This document shows, piece by piece, positions 1 to 7,958 of a stretch of DNA of 38,709 bases. Origin of the DNA: Oscillospiraceae bacterium (GTDB lineage Bacteria > Bacillota > Clostridia > Oscillospirales > Acutalibacteraceae); NCBI GenBank assembly GCA_015066635.1, contig SVOA01000014.1:1-38709 (forward strand), read 5' to 3'. A program made the position numbers and the translations under genes. The notes beneath the pieces are model-generated. The model had not been told where the DNA came from, made no database searches, and worked only from the letters and a program-made list of their open reading frames with translations. Every line of letters begins with the position of its first letter. The first letter of the stretch is position 1.

Positions 1-176
1 GCCCCTGCGCCTGCAAACTCGGCAAGCGGTTCGTACACGCCGACCGCACCGAGAAAAACTCCGAGCACGACAAACAGCACAAGTATTCTTGCAGGCGTCA
101 TACCCGTCAGGTCAATGAGCAGCTGACCTGCAACGCAGATAAGTCCGCCGATAATAAACGCCTTTAAAAAAATCAT
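1..176 (-). CDS. spoVAE: Stage V sporulation protein AE (N-terminal part; runs off the window)
   Basis: The 58 codons present read MIFLKAFIIGG..., then GQLLIDLTGMTPARILVL and GVYEPLAEFAGAG. This is the typical start of SpoVAE (SpoVAEb), an integral membrane component of the SpoVA channel that moves Ca-dipicolinate into and out of the spore core through the inner membrane. Two hydrophobic helices are visible (about residues 3-20 and 30-48). The ATG at 174-176 is preceded by AAGAGGTG (182-189) at good spacing. The gene is divergent from the aldo/keto reductase, so here spoVAE begins a transcript instead of following spoVAD; spoVAD lies near 18.7 kb on the other strand. No convincing forespore promoter could be read in the AT-rich gap. 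The 3' end is beyond base 1. The family call is confident. Confidence 0.9.
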   Translation of the reverse strand, partial: MIFLKAFIIGGLICVAGQLLIDLTGMTPARILVLFVVLGVFLGAVGVYEPLAEFAGAG

Positions 177-219
177 TTTTTACACCTCTTTTTTATTATT
201 CGGTTTTTTCATTAAATTA

Positions 220-248
220 TTTACTTATTTATGTTTTAATGTTAAAAT
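220..248 (+). promoter_or_regulatory. SigA-type promoter of the aldo/keto reductase gene
   Basis: TTTACT (220-225), a 17 bp spacer and TAAAAT (243-248) with a TGn extended -10 (240-242). It would start transcription near 255, just upstream of the AAGGAG ribosome site at 258-263. The sequence fits the consensus but no transcript data are available. Confidence 0.55.
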
Positions 249-272
249 TTGCTTTGTAAGGAGTTGATAATT

Positions 273-1139
273 ATGAATTGTCTTACAGACTGCTATACGC
301 TTAAAAACGGAGTAAAGGTTCCCTGCATCGGCTTCGGTACATGGAAGATGCCCGAAGAAACCGCAGAAAACGCCGTTATTTCCGCAATATCGGCAGGCTA
401 CCGTCATATAGACACCGCGGCGGCTTATCAGAACGAAGCGTACGTCGGCAAAGGCGTTAAAAAAAGCGGCGTTTCAAGAGATGAAATATTTCTTGTTTCC
501 AAGCTTCCCAACGACGACCACGGATACGAAAACGCCATTGCCTCCTGCGAAAAATCTCTTATGCGGCTCGGCACGGACTATCTTGACTCTTATCTTATTC
601 ACTGGCCCGTACTCGTACAGAATCAGGACAGAGTCGAGGAAGATTTGTGCGAAACCTGGAGAGCGTTTTTAAGACTGTATGAGGACGGCAAGCTCAGAAG
701 CGTCGGCACCTCCAATTTTATGGAGGAGCATATCGAAATGCTCAAAAAGAATTTTTCGGTCTATCCGATGATAAATCAGGTTCAGATGCACCCGCAGAAT
801 CCTCAGGACGAGATGGTTGCCTACTGCAAGGAAAATAATATTCTTCCCGAGGCGTGGAGTCCGCTTATTCAGGGACAGGCCTTTAAACGCGAGCTGCTGA
901 TAAATATGGCGGCGAAATACGGCGTTTCGGTATCTCAGCTTTGCATAAGATTTATCGTACAGAAGGGCGCAGTCCCCGTTCCCAAGTCGTCGTCCCCCGA
1001 AAGAATCAGAGAGAACGCGGATGTTTTCGGCTTTAACATAAGCGATGAGGATATGCTTGAAATCGCAACCTTAAAAAAATACGGAATGATAGGAAATCCC
1101 CCGTCAGTACCGAGAACGCATCAGGTTGTCGGCTTTTAA
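273..1139 (+). CDS. Aldo/keto reductase, single domain
   Basis: A 288-residue NAD(P)H-dependent aldo/keto reductase of the 2,5-diketo-D-gluconate reductase / glyoxal reductase type, a cytosolic (beta/alpha)8 barrel. The family signature GYRHIDTAAAYQNE is present and carries the catalytic Asp and Tyr; the catalytic Lys is in FLVSKL and the catalytic His in LIHWP. The C-terminal cofactor region VPVPKSSSPERIREN is also intact. Length is normal for the family. The ATG at 273 is chosen over an in-frame TTG at 249 because AAGGAG (258-263) lies 9 nt before it. The gene is monocistronic, with its own promoter and a terminator at 1156-1182. The true substrate (methylglyoxal, keto-acids or another aldehyde) cannot be told from sequence. 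Confidence 0.92.
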   Translation: MNCLTDCYTLKNGVKVPCIGFGTWKMPEETAENAVISAISAGYRHIDTAAAYQNEAYVGKGVKKSGVSRDEIFLVSKLPNDDHGYENAIASCEKSLMRLGTDYLDSYLIHWPVLVQNQDRVEEDLCETWRAFLRLYEDGKLRSVGTSNFMEEHIEMLKKNFSVYPMINQVQMHPQNPQDEMVAYCKENNILPEAWSPLIQGQAFKRELLINMAAKYGVSVSQLCIRFIVQKGAVPVPKSSSPERIRENADVFGFNISDEDMLEIATLKKYGMIGNPPSVPRTHQVVGF

Positions 1140-1155
1140 CCGAATATAATAAAAG

Positions 1156-1182
1156 GAGAGAGCGCAGCTCTCTCTTTTTTTT
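1156..1182 (+). terminator. Intrinsic terminator after the aldo/keto reductase
   Basis: GAGAGAGC - GCA - GCTCTCTC, a perfect 8 bp stem with a 3 nt loop, followed by eight T residues (1175-1182). It lies 16 nt after the stop codon and before the next promoter. Confidence 0.9.
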
Positions 1183-1201
1183 AAAAATTTTTTAAAAAAT
1201 G

Positions 1202-1230
1202 TTGACAAACAAAAAATACCGTGCTATTGT
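1202..1230 (+). promoter_or_regulatory. SigA promoter of the gntR-ABC transporter operon
   Basis: TTGACA (1202-1207), a 17 bp spacer and TATTGT (1225-1230), with an extended -10 TGC immediately upstream. The predicted start near 1237 falls inside the inverted repeat at 1233-1259, as expected for autorepression by the GntR protein encoded next. Confidence 0.8.
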
Positions 1231-1232
1231 AT

Positions 1233-1259
1233 AACTGTGCTAATTGTGATAGCACAGTT
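1233..1259 (+). promoter_or_regulatory. Predicted GntR operator (10 bp inverted repeat)
   Basis: AACTGTGCTA (1233-1242), 7 nt (1243-1249), TAGCACAGTT (1250-1259): a perfect inverted repeat over the predicted transcription start. A further direct copy of the GTGCTA core lies at 1221-1226 and overlaps the -10 box, 16 bp from the first arm. The location argues for repression by the downstream YtrA-type GntR protein. That link is inferred from position and family behaviour. Confidence 0.75.
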
Positions 1260-1295
1260 GATACAGTGCTGAATCTGATTACGGAGGTGACGCCT

Positions 1296-1670
1296 TTGAA
1301 TATTTTGATTGACTATCACTCAAGAACTCCGATTTATGAGCAGATAAAAGAGGAAATCATACTTGCGGTATCGCGCGGAGAGCTCAAAAAAGACGAGCAG
1401 CTCCCCTCTCTGAGAGTTCTGTCAACACAGCTGTCAGTCAACATCAACACGATTAAACGGGCACTGTCTGAGCTTGAGGACCAGGGTATAATCTACACGG
1501 TTGCCGGCAAAGGCATCTTTATAAACGGCAACGCACAGACAAAAGCATATCTTGACAGTGCGCTTGAGGAGTTGCGCGCAGGGCTGGTAAACGCAAAGGC
1601 TCTCGGCGCAAAGAAAGAGGATATTGCCTCTATTATTAACGAAATATTTACGGAAAGGAAGGACGACTAA
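1296..1670 (+). CDS. GntR family regulator, YtrA subfamily
   Basis: A 124-residue DNA-binding repressor with an N-terminal GntR winged helix (about residues 8-75: RTPIYEQIKEEI, LPSLRVLSTQLSVNINTIKRA, then a GKGIF wing) and only a short helical C-terminal tail of about 45 residues. That tail is the mark of the YtrA subfamily, which has no large ligand-binding domain. The start chosen is TTG at 1296, 5 nt after an excellent GGAGGTGA (1283-1290); reading further upstream gives poor, operator-overlapping sequence. Its stop codon abuts the ATG of the ATPase gene with no gap. YtrA-type repressors usually control the ABC transporter they precede, often in response to cell-envelope antibiotics. The inducer here is unknown. 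Confidence 0.9.
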   Translation: MNILIDYHSRTPIYEQIKEEIILAVSRGELKKDEQLPSLRVLSTQLSVNINTIKRALSELEDQGIIYTVAGKGIFINGNAQTKAYLDSALEELRAGLVNAKALGAKKEDIASIINEIFTERKDD

Positions 1671-2570
1671 ATGATTGAATTTAAAAATGTTACAAAGAAA
1701 TTCGACGACTTTACCGCGGTCGAGGACATTTCATTTACCGTTGAACCGTCATCCATTTACGGTCTTATCGGTTACAACGGAGCCGGCAAGACTACCCTGC
1801 TTAAAACAGCGGCGGGCATCTATGAGCCCGAGGGCGGCGACGTGCTTATGGGAGGTCAGTACGTCTTTGATAACGACGACATCAGAAAAGATTTATTCTT
1901 TATTCCCGATGATTTATACTTCCCGATGACCTCAAGTCTGAAATCAATGGCAGACTTCTATGAGGACTATTATCCCAACTTCAGCCGCAAGACCTTTGAC
2001 AACCTTGTCGAGGTTTACGGACTTAATAAAAAGGATAAAATCAGAGGTTTCTCAAAGGGTATGCAGAGACAGTCGGAAATCATACTCGGACTCGCCTGCA
2101 AACCGAAATACCTGCTTCTGGACGAAACCTTTGACGGACTCGACCCGCAGAAAAAGGAAACGACAAAGAAGCTCTTTATGGAATACATAATTGAGAACGA
2201 CGCTTCTCTGATTATTTCTTCGCATAACCTCTCGGAGCTTTCCAACCTCTGCGACCACGTCGGACTTATCAACGGCAAGCATATGACAATGAATTGCTCC
2301 GTTGACGATATTTCGCAAAATTATATGAAGCTTCGTCTGATTTTTGACCGTGATGTAAAGAAGAGCGAATTTGACTTTATAAACTACAAGTCGCTCGACA
2401 TTGACGGCAAGATAGCAATGATTGTCTTTGAGGGCAACTTCAGAGAGGAAAGAGATAAACTCAATTCCCTGCTTCCCATAGCCATTGACGAATACAAGCT
2501 GACTATGGAAGAGGTATTCTTAAACGAAATGGAGGATAAGTCTTATGACATCACTAAGATATTCGAATGA
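1671..2570 (+). CDS. ABC transporter ATP-binding protein, YtrB/YxlF-like
   Basis: A 299-residue cytoplasmic ATPase subunit. Walker A is GYNGAGKTT (residues 34-42), the signature loop is FSKGMQRQ (about 124-131; a degenerate form of LSGGQ common in this subfamily), and Walker B is YLLLDETFDGLD (about 145-156), followed by the H-loop in IISSHNLSE. The usual Q-loop glutamine seems to be replaced by Asp in FFIPDD. The remaining ~80 residues form the variable C-terminal domain typical of exporters with ABC-2-like permeases. It starts directly after the gntR stop codon, and its last 26 bases overlap the permease gene, so the three genes are translationally coupled. It should energise the large permease that follows. 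Confidence 0.92.
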   Translation: MIEFKNVTKKFDDFTAVEDISFTVEPSSIYGLIGYNGAGKTTLLKTAAGIYEPEGGDVLMGGQYVFDNDDIRKDLFFIPDDLYFPMTSSLKSMADFYEDYYPNFSRKTFDNLVEVYGLNKKDKIRGFSKGMQRQSEIILGLACKPKYLLLDETFDGLDPQKKETTKKLFMEYIIENDASLIISSHNLSELSNLCDHVGLINGKHMTMNCSVDDISQNYMKLRLIFDRDVKKSEFDFINYKSLDIDGKIAMIVFEGNFREERDKLNSLLPIAIDEYKLTMEEVFLNEMEDKSYDITKIFE

Positions 2571-5070
2571 CAGAGTTGATTCAAATGACTTAAAAAGATG
2601 TATAAAGCAGGCTCTGCCGTTTCCCGCTATTGCGGCATTAGTGCTGTTTATTATGCACAGCGTTCCCCTTATCTCATATGTACTCAGCAAGGAATTCCGT
2701 TCTCAGCGCACAAAGCTTGAAATAATCTCCTTCTTCGGAGAGCCGTTCCTCAACAGCAGTTTAATACAGTTCGGTATGGTTTGCTGCGGAATGGTTACTG
2801 CAGCTGTGCTGTTTATGTTCTTATTCAAAAAGAATTCCGTAAACGTTTATCTGAGTATGGGCATCACGAGAACAAGGCTTTATTTTAACCGAATTGCTTC
2901 GGGTGTAAGTCTGATATTCCTTGCTTCGTTTATCCCCATGACAGTAAACCTTATCGTAAACCTTTTCTGCTTCGGAGCAAACGCACATCTCTTCCAGGTT
3001 TACTTTTATATGCTGCTCGCATATTTTATCCTTGGACTTGCGGGCTTTGCAGTTGCATCGTTTACGGCAACCGTTTCCGGCAGCTTTATAGAGCTGGTTA
3101 TAACCTCTATACTGTTTTCCATTATCCCCATTATGATTAAGAATGAGTTAAAGACTCTCAAATACGGACTGCTTAACGGGTTTGCGGACAACGGAGCGGA
3201 AATTGCACGGAACATCACTGATGTTCTTTCCCCGTTTACAATTATCAAGGACCTTGACAAAAGTATAAAAATAGATGAAGTTCTTTACAATCCAATCAAC
3301 CAGCTTGGCGTGCAGCTTACAAAAAAGGTTCCCGAATCTCTGATGCTCGACAGCGGACTTATGATTCCGATATTCACATGGATAATTATTGCGGCGGTTC
3401 TGCTCGCACTCGGATACTTCCTCATAAACAGAAGAAAGATGGAACATTCCAACTCCTTCGGTAAGTTCTATATTTCGTCTGCAATAAACGGCACGGCAGT
3501 TTTCTGTGCGGCTATGCTTCTGCTCAATACGATAAACACTGATTTATATACGAGCGGAGACGGTCCGATGCGTGTTTTCAGACAAAATATCACTGTTTTC
3601 CTGATTATTACAATTGTCGGCACGCTCATAGTCTATTTCATAGGACAGCTCATCATAAAGCGCAAATTAAAAGCAGCCGTAAAGATGCTTCCCGTTTACG
3701 CCGTGCTTGCGGCATTATCCGTTGCAATGATACTCTGCTTCAGGACGGGATATTTCGGCTCATATAACAAGCTGCCTGCACAGACGCAGATTAAGTCTGT
3801 CGCCATGGACATAAACGATGAAAGAAATCTGTTTGACTACGGATGTTATTCGATTGCTGCCCAACGTTCACCCGAAAAAGCATATACCAGCAGCAATGCA
3901 GATGACATAAAGCTGGCTGAAAAATACTTTGAGCTTATACGCGACCAGAAATACAGCGATAACTTCGATCAGAGGATAACCTTCTGCTTTGAGCTTAAGG
4001 ACGGAAGCTATTTGACGAGGTCATTCCACGTTTATACACGTGAGCTTTTTGACAGCTATGTCAGGGATGTTTATGCGTCAAACTTCTTTAAGGGCTATAT
4101 GAAGTATCTTATGCTTGAAGACCCGTATCCGATGTCAGAAGAGAATGATTCGGAAGGAAGCTATTATTATAACACCTTCGGCGCAAGGGTTTACTACGGC
4201 ACAGAAGACGAAAACTCAAAGGGCAGATATAAGGCTCTTGACTGGTACTGTCTCGGCAGCAGTCTTGTCATAGACGGCTACAACAGAGATAGCAACACGG
4301 TCGGACTTGAGCCCATTGAATTCAAGGAAGAGCTTTTGAAGGCGCTCTACGAGGACCTTACAAAACTGAGTTATGACGAGGTATATAAGAATAACGCCCG
4401 TCCCGTTGCGGTGCTTACCTCCGATTTCTGCGCTCTGCCCTATGCAACCGACAAGCTTTTCTCAACGGATTACGGCGATATGGTAACCGAGGCAGAGGCA
4501 AAGGAAAGGGAAAACGGCGACCGCAGTCTTTACAAAAAGAATTCGGCGGCTTACGCCTCCCCTGCGATTTATATTTACCCGCAGATGACAAACACCCTGA
4601 ACGTGCTGAGCGCTCACGGTTACGAATTACCCGAATACTCTGCCAAAATCAAATACGCTTATGTAACGCAGTCAAGCGAAGGTCTGCTCAAGGCCATCGA
4701 CGCTCTCCGTACCAAGCTCAGCGAGACGAATAAGGACTATTACTACTATTCAGACGACGTCAACAGTCCTTATCTCAACACCTTCCGTTTCTGCAACGAT
4801 TTTGACAGTATTTTATATAACGACTTCTATTCCTTTGAAAATCCGAATTACTCGGACACATACGAGAGCACGCTCAATAAGGTGTTTGCCGACATCGGCA
4901 AGCCCCTTACCAAAATTGAGGATACTGCAAAGTCTCAGGCAATTAACGAAAAGGCAGTCCCCTTCTATGACACCTACGGAGACGACGGACGCTATGTCTT
5001 CTTTATCTGGGACGACAACGCCATGACAAGCAGCTACGTCCCATCGGCAAATGCAGACGTGCTGAAATAA
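2545..5070 (+). CDS. Large ABC transporter permease with C-terminal extracytoplasmic domain
   Basis: An 841-residue protein. The first ~400 residues hold about nine hydrophobic helices (near residues 29-50, 73-95, 115-145, 152-178, 182-200, 273-295, 312-330, 350-371 and 378-398). They are followed by roughly 440 hydrophilic residues rich in Tyr, Asp, Ser and Asn with no further membrane helix, so this part should lie outside the cell. It starts with ATG at 2545, 9 nt after GGAGG (2531-2535), inside the ATPase gene. Operon context makes it the membrane partner of that ATPase. I cannot name the C-terminal domain with certainty; YtrA-linked exporters with such domains are common in Clostridia and poorly studied. 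Export of a lipid, peptide or antibiotic-like substrate is a guess. A strong terminator follows. Confidence 0.8.
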   Translation: MTSLRYSNDRVDSNDLKRCIKQALPFPAIAALVLFIMHSVPLISYVLSKEFRSQRTKLEIISFFGEPFLNSSLIQFGMVCCGMVTAAVLFMFLFKKNSVNVYLSMGITRTRLYFNRIASGVSLIFLASFIPMTVNLIVNLFCFGANAHLFQVYFYMLLAYFILGLAGFAVASFTATVSGSFIELVITSILFSIIPIMIKNELKTLKYGLLNGFADNGAEIARNITDVLSPFTIIKDLDKSIKIDEVLYNPINQLGVQLTKKVPESLMLDSGLMIPIFTWIIIAAVLLALGYFLINRRKMEHSNSFGKFYISSAINGTAVFCAAMLLLNTINTDLYTSGDGPMRVFRQNITVFLIITIVGTLIVYFIGQLIIKRKLKAAVKMLPVYAVLAALSVAMILCFRTGYFGSYNKLPAQTQIKSVAMDINDERNLFDYGCYSIAAQRSPEKAYTSSNADDIKLAEKYFELIRDQKYSDNFDQRITFCFELKDGSYLTRSFHVYTRELFDSYVRDVYASNFFKGYMKYLMLEDPYPMSEENDSEGSYYYNTFGARVYYGTEDENSKGRYKALDWYCLGSSLVIDGYNRDSNTVGLEPIEFKEELLKALYEDLTKLSYDEVYKNNARPVAVLTSDFCALPYATDKLFSTDYGDMVTEAEAKERENGDRSLYKKNSAAYASPAIYIYPQMTNTLNVLSAHGYELPEYSAKIKYAYVTQSSEGLLKAIDALRTKLSETNKDYYYYSDDVNSPYLNTFRFCNDFDSILYNDFYSFENPNYSDTYESTLNKVFADIGKPLTKIEDTAKSQAINEKAVPFYDTYGDDGRYVFFIWDDNAMTSSYVPSANADVLK

Positions 5071-5086
5071 CAAATCATAATAAATA

Positions 5087-5117
5087 AAAAGACCGAAGTT
5101 TAAAACTTCGGTCTTTT
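5087..5117. terminator. Bidirectional intrinsic terminator between convergent genes
   Basis: AAAAGACCGAAGTTT / AAACTTCGGTCTTTT with an almost loopless centre. T tracts appear on both strands (5114-5117 on plus; 5086-5090 read as T on minus). It can serve both the permease operon and the G5/3D gene, which ends at 5129. Confidence 0.9.
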
Positions 5118-5128
5118 ATTCTACTAAA

Positions 5129-6397
5129 TTAAAGAACGTAAATCGTTACGTTTTTTGAGCCCCACTGATAGCACTGCGAGGAGCTGTTCATAAACAGGTC
5201 AACCGTAAACTTGCCCTTGTTTATAAATCCGCCCGTATCGGCAGCTATTGCATAGCCGTAAACCGTACCGTCATTTGCCACTATCCAGAGCTCCGTTCCG
5301 TAGGGGAACTGATTGGGATCAACAGCGATATAACCCGGCTTAACGGTTCTGCCGCTTGCAGTTCTGGAGCCGCTCGGTGCGGTATAAGCCGCCGCCTTGC
5401 CCGTAACAACGCTCTTGTATGAGGTGGGAACGCCGTTTACTATTTCAAGTCCCGCAGGAGGCGTAAGCTCCGAAATGGCGCCGCCGCTTGCCTTAACGCT
5501 TGAAACCGCTGCAGCCGCAACTGCCTTTTGCTTGGTGCCGACAGTTGTAATCTGCGCAACCGCTTCCTTTATAACGGTTTCCTTCTCAACCTTACTTGAA
5601 GCAACCTTGCCGTCAACAACCTTATCTCTGTAGGTAACTTCCTTGGAACCGTTCTCGCCCTGCTGAGTAACCTTGCTGTCGCCCTTGAACATATCGGACG
5701 ACTTGACGGTTTTTTTGTCAAAGGCAACTGTCTTTGTAACCGTTCTCGTTGCGTACTCTACACGGTGAACCTTGATTTCAAGTCCGTCGCTGAGCGCCGT
5801 ATCAACAGCAGGCTCGGTTTCGTCATTTTCTCCGAGAGAAATGCCCAGAATATTCAGAGCATCCCTTACCGTACCGTCGCCTATGGTAAGTGCATTGCTT
5901 ACGCCGTCAGCTGTAACGGTAATATGGTATGCGTTCTGAAGTCTGATAAGCATTCCGTCGCTTACGATTTCATCTTCGGAAACGTTGAGAAGTAAATCTT
6001 CGTTAAGAGTGATTCCGTTTTCGCTCAGGAAATCTGCAACAGTTCCCGCAAAGACAAGCTCTCTCTTTTCTCCGTTTATATCCTCAAACGTAATCGCCGA
6101 AGCACGGTAAATGACAACCGTACCGTCAGCAACCTCGGAATATGCGTCCAGATTCAGTTTATCGTTTTCGGCGAGCTCGATACCTGCCTGCCTGCAGACA
6201 GCTTCGGCGTCGCTCTTATAGGTTGTAACCCTTGTAATCTCCGAGCCGTCGTAAATATCGACATTGTGAAGGATGCTCGGAGAGGCGGCAAAAGCAGTAC
6301 CCGTGCACAGAATCGCTATCACAAGAATCAGTGCGGCTGTTTTAAAAACAGTCGAACGTGTAACCGATATGCTGCCTTTCACTTGCGTAATCATCAT
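5129..6397 (-). CDS. Secreted YabE-like protein: DUF348 repeats, G5 and 3D domains
   Basis: A 422-residue cell-wall protein. A signal-type segment (ALILVIAILCTGTAFA, about residues 22-38) suits export. Three ubiquitin-like DUF348 repeats follow (about 40-100, 101-157, 158-212), then a G5 domain (about 213-295, with TVAFDKKTV and KVVDGKV) and a C-terminal 3D domain (about 340-422). The three conserved aspartates appear in AVDPNQFPYGTEL, AADTGG and FTVDLF. Proteins of this kind (YabE, YuiC/YocH relatives) act in peptidoglycan remodelling; the 3D double-psi barrel is related to MltA-type lytic transglycosylases. There is no Rpf lysozyme-like domain. Two adjacent ATG codons (6395-6397 and 6392-6394) compete; AAAGGAG is 4 nt from the first and 7 nt from the second, so the second may be used. 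It is monocistronic with a near-consensus promoter. Confidence 0.88.
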   Translation of the reverse strand: MMITQVKGSISVTRSTVFKTAALILVIAILCTGTAFAASPSILHNVDIYDGSEITRVTTYKSDAEAVCRQAGIELAENDKLNLDAYSEVADGTVVIYRASAITFEDINGEKRELVFAGTVADFLSENGITLNEDLLLNVSEDEIVSDGMLIRLQNAYHITVTADGVSNALTIGDGTVRDALNILGISLGENDETEPAVDTALSDGLEIKVHRVEYATRTVTKTVAFDKKTVKSSDMFKGDSKVTQQGENGSKEVTYRDKVVDGKVASSKVEKETVIKEAVAQITTVGTKQKAVAAAAVSSVKASGGAISELTPPAGLEIVNGVPTSYKSVVTGKAAAYTAPSGSRTASGRTVKPGYIAVDPNQFPYGTELWIVANDGTVYGYAIAADTGGFINKGKFTVDLFMNSSSQCYQWGSKNVTIYVL

Positions 6398-6490
6398 TTT
6401 GCTCCTTTAACCCGATTCCGACGTTTTTTATGTCAGAACCGTCCGGACATACAAGACGCCCGAAAGTTATTTTCGCTTTTTGACTTTGGA

Positions 6491-6519
6491 ATTATAATTC
6501 GGTTTTTGGTAAATGTCAA
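6491..6519 (-). promoter_or_regulatory. Consensus SigA promoter of the G5/3D gene
   Basis: On the minus strand TTGACA (6514-6519), 17 bp, TATAAT (6491-6496): both hexamers are perfect. The predicted start near 6484 gives an 85-90 nt leader containing a GTCCGGAC palindrome. The leader is too short and does not match the c-di-AMP (ydaO) riboswitch that often controls such genes. Confidence 0.88.
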
Positions 6520-6904
6520 TTTTTTTGGGGTTATGTTTTTGTGGAAATTGCACAAAAGTAAATGTCAAAAATTGTCAAAAGAGGTTTTATGCACCCCCGA
6601 TATTTTAACCCGATAAAGCAAATCGGGTGAATTTTTGTTCATTTTTCAAAAAAATCGGTTTGTGGGTAATTATATGCGTTTTTTTGCCTCTTTTTTTATA
6701 AAAAACAGCCGTTTTTTACCTCTTTTCCCATTAAAAGTATATGCAGAGCCCGTTTTTTTATTCCGATTTAAGTAAAAAATATACTAAAATGTTTAAAAAA
6801 TGCTCTGCATTCCCCTCCGACGCCCAATTTTTAGATAAAATTCTGCTATTTTTATGGGAAAACAGCATTTTTTTGATTTTTTAATAGATTTGAGAGTTCA
6901 AATA
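6520..6904. other. Gene-free AT-rich interval with stem-loops
   Basis: The gap between the divergent G5/3D and rluA genes is far longer than two promoters need. It is extremely AT-rich with many T and A runs and holds no credible coding frame. It contains a short stem at 6608-6628 (ACCCGAT, 7 nt loop, ATCGGGT) and the nested inverted repeats described separately at 6723-6867. No known riboswitch, tRNA or CRISPR repeat was recognised. Confidence 0.6.
6723..6867 (+). repeat. Nested inverted repeats ending in a terminator-like hairpin
   Basis: Outer arms 6723-6736 and 6849-6862 match at 13 of 14 positions (core TTTTCCCAT / ATGGGAAAA). Inner arms 6741-6749 and 6802-6810 match perfectly (ATGCAGAGC / GCTCTGCAT). 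The 3' outer arm can instead pair locally as TGCTATTTT - TATGGG - AAAACAGCA (6844-6867) with one mismatch, followed by seven T. The plus strand could therefore form two mutually exclusive structures, as in an attenuator or small RNA, but no function is known. Confidence 0.5.
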
Positions 6905-6913
6905 TGATAGAAT
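6905..6913 (+). promoter_or_regulatory. Possible extended -10 promoter of rluA
   Basis: TGA followed by TAGAAT (6908-6913). The corresponding -35 position (6885-6890, TAGATT) is weak. The start would be near 6920, downstream of the terminator-like hairpin. Low certainty. Confidence 0.35.
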
Positions 6914-6952
6914 AATTCTGGGACATATATTATAAATAGTATAGAGGAAACA

Positions 6953-7921
6953 ATGAAAAGCTTTGTTATAACCAAAAATGACGCCGGTCAGAGGCTTGAT
7001 AAATTCGTCTGCAAGACAGTTCCGCGTCTGCCCTCGGCTCTGATGTACAAGTACATAAGGACAAAAAGAATCAAAGTCAACTCAAAAAGAGCGGAGATTT
7101 CGACAAGACTGTGCGAAAACGATACCGTCGATATGTATATCGGCGACGAATTCTTTGAAAAAAACGAGCAGGAATACGATTTTATGAAAGCTCCCCGTGC
7201 GCTTAATATCATTTATGAGGATGGGAATATTTTATTGCTCGATAAAAAAGCAGGCGTTCTGTGTCATCCCGACGGCAAGGAGTATGTTGATACGCTTATC
7301 GGCAGAATTAAGCGCTACCTTTACGAAAAAGGCGAGTATAATCCTGACAAGGAGAATTCCTTTACACCTGCATTGGCAAACAGAATCGACCGCAATACGA
7401 GCGGAATAGTCATAGCCGCCAAAAACGCCGAAAGTCTGCGGATTCTCAACGAAAAAATCAAGTCGAGAGAACTGCATAAATTCTATCTCTGCGTTACTGT
7501 CGGCACCCCGCCGAAAAAGAGCGATATTCTGACCGGTTATCTGTATAAGGATGAAAAGAGCAATACCGTCAGGGTTTCGGCAAAGCCGTTCCCCGACTCA
7601 AAAACGATTAAGACAAAGTACACCGTTCTTGACAGTATCGACGGTCTGAGTCTTGTGGATATTGAACTGCTGACGGGCAGAACGCATCAGATAAGGGCGC
7701 ATATGGCTTCGCTCGGCTGTCCCCTGCTCGGCGACGGAAAATACGGCAGCAATAAGCAGAATAAAAAATTCGGCGGTTATAAAAAACAGCTGCTCTGTTC
7801 CTACCGTCTGCAATTTGATTTTACAAGCGACGCGGGAATTCTCGGCTATCTTGACGGCAGGAGCTTCGAGACCGGGGATATATGGTTCCGCGAGGAATTC
7901 TACAAAGGCAATCTTGTCTGA
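6953..7921 (+). CDS. RluA-family 23S rRNA pseudouridine synthase
   Basis: A 322-residue enzyme that isomerises uridines in structured RNA, most likely 23S rRNA (RluC/RluD-like). An N-terminal S4 RNA-binding domain covers about residues 10-75 (AGQRLDKFVCKTVPRL onward). The catalytic motif is NRIDRNTSGIVIAAK (about 142-156), with the nucleophilic Asp in RIDRNTSG; most relatives have HRLD, so the leading His is Asn here. The downstream LTGRTHQIRAHMASLGCPLLGD motif (about 241-263) is intact. The ATG at 6953 follows AGAGGAAA (6943-6950). Desulfoferrodoxin starts 37 nt downstream without an intervening strong terminator, so the two are probably co-transcribed. The exact target uridine cannot be assigned. 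Confidence 0.9.
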   Translation: MKSFVITKNDAGQRLDKFVCKTVPRLPSALMYKYIRTKRIKVNSKRAEISTRLCENDTVDMYIGDEFFEKNEQEYDFMKAPRALNIIYEDGNILLLDKKAGVLCHPDGKEYVDTLIGRIKRYLYEKGEYNPDKENSFTPALANRIDRNTSGIVIAAKNAESLRILNEKIKSRELHKFYLCVTVGTPPKKSDILTGYLYKDEKSNTVRVSAKPFPDSKTIKTKYTVLDSIDGLSLVDIELLTGRTHQIRAHMASLGCPLLGDGKYGSNKQNKKFGGYKKQLLCSYRLQFDFTSDAGILGYLDGRSFETGDIWFREEFYKGNLV

Positions 7922-7958
7922 AATTCAGACATAAAATAATAAAAAAGAGGTGCGAAAT

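Noticed and set aside
6398-6490. Possible c-di-AMP (ydaO) riboswitch before the G5/3D gene
   Set aside because: The leader from the consensus promoter is only ~90 nt and lacks the conserved ydaO core sequences.
7916-7930. Hairpin GTCTGA-AAT-TCAGAC at the rluA stop codon as a terminator
   Set aside because: The stem is only 6 bp, overlaps the stop codon and lacks a T tract; rluA and dfx are more likely co-transcribed.
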